DNA of 64,000 nt, taken from contig NMRB01000568.1 of assembly GCA_002633025.1 (NCBI GenBank), positions 226,338 to 290,337 on the forward strand, read 5' to 3'. The stretch comes from Notospermus geniculatus (taxonomy: Eukaryota > Nemertea > Pilidiophora > Heteronemertea > Lineidae). Shown one piece after another: positions 36,694 through 46,600 of the stretch. The notes beneath the pieces were generated by a model, which made no database searches, was not told where the DNA came from, and worked only from the letters and a program-made list of their open reading frames with translations. Position numbers and translations under genes: made by a program. The first letter of the stretch is position 1, and every line of letters starts with the position of its first letter.

Positions 36694-37265
36694 ATTAAGA
36701 ATTGGACACAAGGTTGCATTTCCGTTGCTATTAGCGGCGATTACCCATGATCCCCTTCCATTAAATCCCGCAGTAAATAGAATTGATGAAGATAACTGGA
36801 TGAATAATCTGATCTTCCAATAGAGGCAGACGACACTGGTGAATGCTATAATGTGGCAACCAATCAGAGTGCTTGTTACTCAGTAACAATTATTCTGATT
36901 GGCTGAGGAAATGATCAGTGTTTAGGGGTAGCATTATATCATTAAATAGAGAATATGTGCCCACAATTTTGCATCCGACACTCCTCTAACACGTCAATGA
37001 AAGTGAGAAAATAAAAGAATGAACTCGGCCATCTCTGACATACATACAACTGCTTGCGGTCTTTATTTACTGAAAGACGAGAAAGGACCAATCAAGCTCA
37101 GACAAAGAACGAATATGTATTCATTGTTCATGATGCAATTACATAACCAAAGAATGACATGGGTAAAATCTGTCAGAAATATGCCAATTTGCATGACATG
37201 AACTCCAAAATCATTCCTCCAATTGGCCAATTACGTCAAGAAATTTCACATGATAACAGAATAAT

Positions 37266-37470
37266 GAGGAACTTTGGAGCCGTCAGAGGCCGCTACGAGT
37301 TACCGGTCCCAGAACGTCATGAAATTTGACGTCACAGGGCAGAAATGCATGCCACAACGTCGTCCATAATGACGTGGGCGCCGTGGCTCACGCACTTGAC
37401 GCCAAATTTTGCGACGTTCTAGGACCGGTAACAGGCGGCCTCTTACGGCCACCGACGGCAGAAAAGTTGT
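37266..37470. mobile_element. ~205-bp foldback, copy B only
   Basis: Arms share GCCGTCAGAGGCCGC and TTACCGGTCC against GGACCGGTAACAGGCGGCC and GGCCACCGACGGC. Copy A reads GAATAATTGGGACTG uninterrupted. The duplication at the site is unclear. Confidence 0.75.
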
Positions 37471-37528
37471 TGGGACTGAACACCGACTCGCCTGCTTAGA
37501 TATGTTAATGAGGTCGCATTTGCTGTCC

Positions 37529-37615
37529 TAGTCTCGCGCAGTTTTGTTCTGCAGTGTTGCTACACAGAATTTGCGATTCCCCAGATTTGTAACAGCAACT
37601 GGGTGACCGAGACTA
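37529..37615. mobile_element. TAGTCTCG foldback
   Basis: B partner of 27652-27748, left arm shortened. Confidence 0.78.
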
Positions 37616-38391
37616 CTGCTGCCTTATTATCATATGCAAATGAGGGTCGAAGTTCAGCCTACTTCCAAGAGAATACAGTACAGGGTGTCTCAGAAAATGA
37701 TCCTACTGATGTTTAAGGAACATATCGGGAGGAAGTATTTCATGTGTGCCCCCTGCACGCATCCTCGTACCCAGGGTCTTTACAACTGCTCCCCTTCTTG
37801 GACTTGGTTCCGACCCTGGCGACATCCATGCCATTTTCCATTGAGGGAGGGGTGTGACCTTAAAGGAGCTGGACGTCCAAGTTGTAAACACTCACTCACT
37901 GGTTCTCTATCCACGCGACGCCTGCGGTGCTGCCGCCTATTGTCGGTGATATGTACTGACGTTAATATCGCGAGTGAGTTGCATCGGACCGGGAACCAGT
38001 CTAACGATCACGGGGCGCGACTGGTGCTGCCACCTGCACGAAGGAATAAAACTAGTTTGCCGACCATGTTTGTAAACAAACCAGCTTGTTTACAACTTCG
38101 GCGTCTAACTCCTTTAAATGACCTGAGATTCTCAGGATATCCTGCACAGGTTTATGAGACAAATCCCTGCCCTTATTTTGAGTCCTTTTTCTTCCTTTTT
38201 ACTTTTTGTACCACCAATTCTATACAAACATTATTACATCTGACCTGTTAGCGAACCCCACACCCATTTTAATTACAACGTAATGACTAGTGACCCTTCC
38301 AAACCGACATATTTCAAGAGTTAAAGTTTTGCATTCGTCAACATGGTGCAGAGGATGAACACGAGAATGAAAGTCACGACAAAACGATGGC

Positions 38392-38765
38392 CATGGTGTC
38401 TACAGCCTGCGGAGCACCAAATTTAAGACCTTTTTAAGACCAAGTATCGGCAAAATTTAAGACTATATTTTCTTGTATTAACCCCCCTTTATAGATAACC
38501 CGACTGGGTTTTTCCGAGGAAAAATCTGATAGGGATCAATGACGTGGCCGGCAAAGGCAGATGTCTAGGTGGAGGGGGGTCTGGGGGTCCTTGCCCAGAA
38601 AAATTTGGATTTTAGAAGCCTGGAGATGTGATTTCCCGGCATTTCAGAGCTAAAATTAAGACCTATTTAAGACCTTCTTACAAAAATTGCCAAATTTAAG
38701 ACTTTTTAAGGCCTTGAAAATGGAAATGCCAAATTTAAGACTTTTTAAGACTTGTAGACACCCTG
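38392..38765. mobile_element. hAT-like non-autonomous element, copy B
   Basis: Same element at the same position in copy B, so it predates the split of the two copies. Confidence 0.75.
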
Positions 38766-39001
38766 GATGGCAGATTTCTGACAGACACATGTATAAATCA
38801 TTCCCGCTAAGGAAATCAACCCTTTTTACAACACTGCTGGCTCGACAAGAGAAAGCAGTCAACACTGCCATCTATCCTCCACGGTAGGTACTACTCAATG
38901 TTAGCAAGCAGTCACTTTTTACCGTACCGGTACATAAAGCTTCCCATTCATTCGTTCACAAGATATTTCTACATTTACGATTAATAGCGCCTGACAAACC
39001 T

Positions 39002-39096
39002 CATCCTCCCACAGCAGGGCTTTGGTCTCGTTCCTCTTCATACACTCCACAGCGGATGAAGAGGAGCGAGGTAAAAACTCCTGCTGTGGGAGGATG
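39002..39096. mobile_element. 95-bp foldback with 9-bp target duplication, copy B only
   Basis: Ends CATCCTCCCACAGCAGG and CCTGCTGTGGGAGGATG, flanked by GACAAACCT on both sides (38993-39001 and 39097-39105). Copy A has a single GACAAACCT. A related copy lies at 63821-63902. Confidence 0.92.
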
Positions 39097-40224
39097 GACA
39101 AACCTCCACGTGGAAACCATCGCACAAGCAGATGTTGATGCCTGCAACAAACCGACATTGGGGCAGAACTTTTACAAATACAACCGAATAGTTATCTCCA
39201 TGATATTAGTCATTTTCAACTCGTCGAAAGTATAATTTTTTGTTAGATTTTGTCATTGTTTACGGTTATCCAGCTGTCAGCAGCCAATCAAAACAAACCC
39301 CACATCACCTGGAGTTATTTGCAACAGAAAACAACATCTGAGTGTTTCCAGATGTCCCCCTATGTGCCAGACGGCAAAGATACTCCTTTACAACATATTT
39401 TACACTTTGTAAACACATCTATTTTCAGTTCCTGGCATTAAATATGTACAAAAAGCGCGATTTTCTCAAAAAATCTGACTTAAAAGGAAATTATACAGAA
39501 TCGAAATCGTTCTACACATGCGCTGAAATGCTCATCAGAATGAAAATGGCCGCCATAACGGCCGCAGAGACGCACATCACATTAACAACTGAAATATTTT
39601 AAGACCTACATTCAAATTTTAATACGTTTGATCTCAATATTTATCTTTTTACCTACACTTAGCGTACAATTAGCCCCAAAGGCCTGTGTATCTCTATATG
39701 CATATTTAATTAGGCCGATAAAATTGACACCCCATCTTTTGAAATTGACACAAGCTTGAGGCCAGTATCATTAATATGCAAATTAGGCCTCTGAAACTAA
39801 CACTAGATGTCAAAGTCAGTGAATATGACACAAATTCTCGCGTTAGATAATCCATCTCATCCAAACACATGGAGAAATCCCACGCTTCAATAGTCATGAT
39901 GTTAACACTGAACACTTATTATATCATACACTCATTGAACCCACCATCCGTCCGTCCGTCCATCTGAATATGTCAACATGGATCTATGTACAGAATGCCA
40001 CAGCTGAGCGGCGAGCATGAGCAGACAACAGCATCTATAAGAGATATTTCTCCAAGTTGGCATGTGTTATGTGTTTTTCAAAATCTTTGGTCACTTTGTA
40101 ACCTACGGATAGGTTNACATACAAGAATCTAGGAGAGGTGGGAGGAGCTACCGGTATATGTCTGGCTAAATTCATACCTCCATAATCTTACACAACTGGG
40201 TATCTGGAGTATATAATCTGTTCA

Positions 40225-40362
40225 TGACCTTGGCCACGACCTTGGCCATGGCCATGACCTTTACCTTGGCCATGACCCATGACCTTGGCCATGAGCTTGA
40301 CATGACCTTGGCCACCTCGACCTTGGCCATGACCTTGATCATGACTTTGGCCATGACCTTCC
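40225..40362. repeat. CATGACCTTGGC minisatellite
   Basis: About ten degenerate 6/12-bp units of CATGACCTTGGC downstream of the CLASP stop. Open frames through it on the minus strand (AKVMAKV, GHGQGHGQ) are by-products of the repeat. Confidence 0.85.
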
Positions 40363-40563
40363 AGAGGCGAATTTCTTCTAGAATCTATAACATCTATAGG
40401 TGAACTTAACACCTATCTGATGTGAATGGACACTTTCTAATCAGTTGTACTCGGGGATGTTCGTTCCAACTCCAACATCTCTGTCTCCTGTGACCTCATC
40501 ACCTCCAGTCCTCACAGGGTAAAAGGTCAGGCAGTCCATCAGGAACCGCCGCTCCAGCACGGA

Positions 40564-40695
40564 TCATATCATCCCCTCAGACGACGTTGGAGACGCGATC
40601 TGTGAATGAATCTTACTTGTACTCCCGCTTGCCCCTTCGAGACGTTTCGCCTGTTCTGACCACGCACGCTTGATGTACAGGTTGACCAGCTTCAG
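40564..40695 (-). CDS. CLASP: CLASP last exon and stop
   Basis: Begins after CTTTCTGTTCCAG and codes LKLVNLYIKRAWSEQAKRLE, GASGSTSKIHSQIASPTSSE and GMI, with TGA at 40566-40564. The LKLxNLYIKRA motif directly after LTGSK is the diagnostic CLASP C-terminus. Vertebrate CLASPs also end in a short Ser-rich tail. No AATAAA was noticed on this strand before the N at 40116. Confidence 0.93.
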   Translation of the reverse strand: MKLVNLYIKRAWSEQAKRLEGASGSTSKIHSQIASPTSSEGMI

Positions 40696-43600
40696 CTGGA
40701 ACAGAAAGAGTCACATTTTACGTCAGAAAACCTAAATGAACTGGAATTAGGAAACAGAGAGAAGCTTCCACATGGTCTTGCAGCTTTTCAGTCAGCAAAT
40801 TCAAGGCCTTGTTAAGGCTTTTCAAGGTCAAACAAGGGCAAAATCTGCATGATTTGGTGAATGCGGATGGAAAAATTCCAACATGTCAGACTTGTGGTTT
40901 CCATAACCAGTTATGAAAATCATAACGAACATGAAATTCAAGGGTTGTATTTTGGAACGGTCCTTAACTTTAAGGTCGACCTTAAGTCTATTGTAAAACC
41001 ATTGAGAACAATAGATTTAAGGTGGACCTTAGTGTTAAGGAACGTTGTAAAATACGGCCCCAAGGCTTTTTCAACACCTGTGAGCTAGAAAATCTGATTT
41101 TTCATGCTATTTACGGCTGAAAATCAATGCTTTTCCAGGATCTGCAGGAACCATGCTCCGTTTTGTTACTCGAGACATAATCGTGCCGACATACCTTGCT
41201 TCCAGTCAGATCATTCAGATACACCCTCATCTCCTCCCCGACGATCATATACGCCGCCACGAGACAAAAGACGGCTGCTTTTCTCATTGAACTCTCGTCA
41301 TGATCACACGCGTTGATTAAATCAGGCATCAGCTCGGGGAGCAGACGTAGCAGCATCTCCTGCTGCATTTGTTCAACAACCTGAAAAGATCACAGATGTA
41401 TTGTCTTAGATTGGATTCTTTTCCATCAGCGCCGAAGCCATAGCATAATTGGCCTCGGTAGGTAAGGAAGAGGCCATCTCAAGCTACTCATGTTCCTCAC
41501 TTGGATGGGGTCTTTTACTTGCCCTTGCAAAAGTAGAAGGCACCACAGCTTACTGTCCCATGCGACGGACGTAGTGAACTTTTGGCTGTTGTGCATCTAT
41601 CGTCTTGTGCACCAATTTTCTTGTGCACCTGTGACGCCTTGTGCACCTTCACTTGTGCACCTGTGGCACCTTGTGCACCAAAAAAGTCGCCTTGTGCATC
41701 AAAAAAGTTGCCTTGTGGATCAAAAAGTGTCTTGCCTTGTGGATCAACATAGAGCCGGAGGACAAATTTTCGATGGATAGTTAATGCCTGTGCACCCACT
41801 TTCGAGACATGAATCAGAAGGCCCTCTAGTAGTTGTTTCTGATAGCCATTTTGTGCATCTAGATGCACAAGGAAAATCTGAATCAGAACGACCTCTCGTA
41901 GGGCAAAATCGATGCACAACCACCTCATGTTAAACACGGATGTGAAGGGCCAGGGATTGTTCATCTCATAGGACTAGGATCACAGAAGTATTGTCTCAGA
42001 TTGCATTTTTTCCATCAGGGCCAAAGCCAAGCCTATTGGCCCTGGTACGGAAGAGGCCATCTCGAGCTACTCATGTTCCTCACTTGGATGAGGTCTTTTA
42101 CTTGCCCTTGCAAAGAAACAAGGTACAAGGCACCACAGCTGACTGTCCCGTGCGACGGACATCAAGGCTGTTATTTCATCGGGACCAGGCTGGGTTTGAA
42201 CCTGGGACCTACCCTTGCTATAAGCGGATGTAATAACCACTAGGCTATCAGGGTCCTGGACACAGAAGTTGCAGGGCTCGAAAATAGTCCGGCGCTCCGG
42301 CGCTTTTGCGTCTAGCAACCACACAACAGCGCCAGACGCAGGTCAAAACCTGGGTTGTCTGGCGCTATAAATAGCGCCAGGCTCATCTGGCTGATTAATT
42401 TATGCAGTGTACTGAATCACACTGGTCATGTGGTGAACGAATCTTTCCTCACACAAACCAAACATTCTCTCAGTCAGTAATCCCTGCAAGACCAACATGA
42501 TCAGCTGTTTGGCGCTAAAAACCCGCTGCCGACCATGCTTAGTTCAGAGCCGTGAACTGCGCAGGTCTTTGCGCATCTCTCATTCAGCGGTGAGAACTTC
42601 ATCTCACCTCAAGTTGGTAGTGATTCATTGTATGTTGACCTACAGGTATCTTATCAAACATTCAGCAAGTTCCATGAGTCAGACGGTCGTCAGTGCCAAC
42701 GGCCAACGCAGCAGTTCTTGGAATTGAATGATTGACGGGTCATAAACACAAGTGGCACGCGGCATCCATTTGATGTCTGACAGCAGAGTTTTGATTGTCG
42801 TATGCTACTGCTCTGACTTGTGGGGAGCTGGATGAAATAGGCCTAAATAAGTAGAGGTATGCAAACTCTAGATCTGTGTTTGAATATTATCAAAGGTCTA
42901 GCTTCGCCTTGTGTGGGCTACGTAGGACGAATTAACCCTTCATGGTTGAAGATGGTAGAAGATTATGCTCACACATTCACCAGTTCACTTGGGCTACAAA
43001 CATCACCAGTGACCTGACAGTCATATTGACAAATTTATTTTATTTCTTCATTTTCAAAGAGTGCATCTTCTAAAGCGAACCCAAGGTGATAATGGCGGAT
43101 CGGCTCAAATATATTTAGCTTCCGAGGAATTAGAAACAGCTCCGGAGAGAGCATATATTTTCAATAGTCAGAAGCTGTTTTTAGCTCCAGGCCTTAAAAC
43201 CTTATTTTCGAGCCCTGAAGTTGAGACCTCCGTGGCCCACTCACCTTGCATTCTAATTTCAGTGCTGCTAGACTGATGGGATAGTCAGATGTTTTGATGA
43301 TGGGTTGGATGACGCGTACGCACTGTTCTGATGGAATGGTGTTAGCGATCGTCGAGGCGCAGTCCTCGGCGGCCCGTACAACCTGCAACAAGTCACATGA
43401 CATGAGAACCAGGGACTGTATTCACGAAGCTCTCATAACTTTTCTGAGTCCATAAACTATTGTCCATTTGCGGGCAACCTATTGTTCACTGTCAGCCTGA
43501 CAAAGAATTTGTGTACCTTATTGGCTGATATTCATAACAGCTAGCAAATGCTTTCACTTCAGGTTTTGTAGTACATTTACATTGGACCTCGCTGTGCAAA

Positions 43601-46600
43601 TCTTAAGCAAAAGCATTTGCTAACTTTTATGAATACCAGCCAATGTTATGGGGGCTTTGGGAATAAGGTCCCTGGGCCGTGAAAATTAGAAATTGATGGA
43701 AATGTCCAAAACAAAACCGACTCACTAAGACAAACAGTTGCGAAAAGGTGTTTTTTNGGGGAAATGGTCATCTACAGTGTCCACAGAACCTTTATCATGT
43801 TTTGAAGAAAAACCCCCACATTCTCTCCACAAACTTACAGTTTTGACTGGATCATGATGAGCCTCCAGTACTCTCAATATCGTGAGTTCTGCGTAGTCTC
43901 GGAATCGCTCGCCCTGGCTACGAAGGATTTCTCGTAATGTACGAATCGCAAGAGCTCTCACATTACCCTGCAAGAAAATAGAACACAAGCATTATGATGC
44001 AAGTAGCAGAGTTTTATCAAGCACCAATTCTTCAGCACACACCTTGGATGATTTTATAGCATCTGTTGACAAAAACAGGTGGCGCCCTCTTGTCGGATAC
44101 TTACGTCATCGTCCCCTAGCGTCTCCAACAAAATCAGTAACACACTCTTGAAATGCTCGTCCCACAGATTGTTCGCAGTCATGTGACCATCTCGCGTCAG
44201 TTTCGTCAACGACATCATGGCGTTCTTTCGCTCGGCGTGTCGCTCGTTGTGATTGGACAACTCGGAGAGAATATCACCTAGGATGTCAACTGTAGAAACA
44301 AACAACATAAGTTGTAGCAAAATGCCGTGATTCGTAACATCCTAAGGGTAAGCTCAACTCCATCTAGCTTCAGAAAAGATGACTTGACACAGGATATGCC
44401 TTCAGGCATGAAATGTCCGATTTGGAAATACGGACTGATACTGAATTGTTCAACACAAACACTGGCACTATCTTTGGGCAGGCACACACATTGACAGCAA
44501 ATCTCAATGCGGTAGGTGTGTTTTTAAAGTCGACTGACCCGGCTGAATGACGAGTCCAACAGCATTGGTTCAGTTGACTTTAAAAACACCCCTGCCGCAT
44601 TGAGATTTGCCGTCCATGTGCACCTTGCTTTAGCATCGAGTTTCAATGCAACAGTTTTGAATTTGGGGCCCGACTGGACGACAAAGCCCTCAGACCTGAA
44701 TACAACAACTCACCGTCACATGCGCTGTACGCATCAGCGTGTGCTTCAAATGCGAGTTGGGTGTAGTGTACGTCCTGGAAAAGGAAGTGGAAAATGAGGA
44801 ACCTGCATGATGCGTATCCTGACAGGGCAGAGCTGCAAGCGGTTGTACCAAATAGAGCGGCCTATTTTTTTTGCACTTTCCATCTGTAACTTTCACCGCT
44901 CTGAACCACCATGAAATGCCACTGCATTAAGCTGAATAGAGAACAGTGTAATGAGTCAAGGTGGTTTATGGCGGTATCCACGTTTGGAGACATGGCAGAT
45001 TGTGGCGCTGCCGGCAGTAATTGGTGATTTTGATCTCTACATAAGAGGTGATGGGGATTTTTGTCAAAAAGTGAGCGTGGTCTTCTAGGCGGCTCACAGC
45101 AGGGCGGCATGGGCTCTATTGGGTTAAAAACAACGTAAGGAGTCAGAGAATAACTTACATGGTCCTGGTAATATGACGGATTATACACAGATTTCTGTAC
45201 ATGATTTTGCACACCATCTCTCGATTCAGGCAGCGACGTCTGCGAGATGCCGCTATCCTGTGATGTCGTATCGCGTTCTTGCGTTAATTTTTGAATATCA
45301 GCTGATGTCTGTCGAATTGAGTTATAAATTTCTTCGGGATTCATGTTTTCTGTTTCAAATTCATCCATAATGTTTGCCCTGGAAAATAATCGCACAAGTT
45401 TGATGCGTTTACAACATGAGCAGACGACTTTTTCAATCAGATATTTTAGCACTAGAATAAGTCTTAAGTGTGCTAGGCCCCAAGTGACGGTAGTTTGCGG
45501 ATGTCGCCTCACTGGCAGCCACGACAGGCAGCACGACATTCAGAGGGAAATCTTTCTGCGAAAATGCAACGTAGGCAGGAATCTCCAACAAAACCTTACC
45601 TTGGAGTTACTGGTTTAAACCGGCTCGGCGTATGCCCAGGGGGACTAACAAAGTTTCTTGGCGATAGCACCTCCGGGTCCGACGACGAAGTCGCCTTTTT
45701 CAAATGACTGTGTATGATTTTAGTCGCACTTTCTTGGAATGTTTTAGGCATATGTTGCAACATGCTGGAAAACTCCGGGCTGTTCAGGTCGAACAGAGCT
45801 ATGATCACAGCACTTGCAGCCTGGAATGGAATGTTCGGAAGATGAAAGAATACCAATTCTGAATACCAATTGGTATTCAAGAATACCAATTCTGAATACC
45901 AAATTGGTGGCATTCAAGAATACCAATTCCGAATACCAAATTGGTGGTATTCAAGAATACCAATTCTGAATACCAAATTGGTAGTACATGTATTCAAAAA
46001 TACCAATTCTGAATACAAAATTGGTGCTATTCAAGAATACTAATTATGAATTGGTATTGAAGAATACCAATTTGGTGGTATTCTTCATGTTCTTCAAGAA
46101 CACCAATTCTGAATACCAATTGGAATTTCCACAATTAATGCGAATACATTCTTTGTTCTTGGTAGAAAGCTGCAGTATCTCAGCCACGCTACCGTTGACC
46201 ACAAGCCAAGACACTGCCTTTTATGTTTTGAGGGGCAAGCCCTGTTTTGGGGGGTACCCATGATGGAATTTCTTACTTTTCTAACATCGACGCTCTTCGG
46301 TTCCGCACACCACGTGATAATCTTAGAGACAGCTACTCGTATTTCTGGATAATTGACGAGGTCTGACTGATCCATCAGCATGATAAGAGTATACATGTAG
46401 TTTAGGACGCCAGTCTTCACCTGGAAGAAAGACAAGGGAGGGATTAAAGATAATGTATCACGAGTTCAGTGTTCACTTTCACGGTTTGTAAACATGGATG
46501 TTTACATTATGTTATTTTGGACTTTTCGGACATACCAACTCCCAAACTGAAGACTTTCATGTCAAAAGAATTCTAGAGGGGCATACCACCAGCAAATCAC

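Larger units (their letters stand above)
31137..40115. repeat. 9.0-kb duplicated segment, copy B
   Basis: Second copy, ending exactly at the single N at 40116. Copy B alone carries foldback insertions at 31744-31989, 32974-33353, 34018-34152, 36231-36693, 37266-37470 and 39002-39096, each replaced in copy A by a simple empty site. The 966 bp between the copies (30171-31136) are unique. Confidence 0.9.

Noticed and set aside
40188-40412. Minus-strand frames coding GHGQ or AKVM repeats
   Set aside because: Translation of the CATGACCTTGGC minisatellite downstream of the CLASP stop.
41490-41964. Overlapping frames rich in DPQG / LVHQK repeats
   Set aside because: Arise from the TTGTGCACC/TTGTGGATC tandem repeat within a CLASP intron.
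44862-45539. 225-codon minus frame as one exon
   Set aside because: CLASP similarity is confined to 45159-45378, bounded by good splice sites; the rest reads through introns.
45846-46122. CRISPR-like array
   Set aside because: Regular repeats but no unique spacers, units are self-complementary, and the setting is an animal intron.
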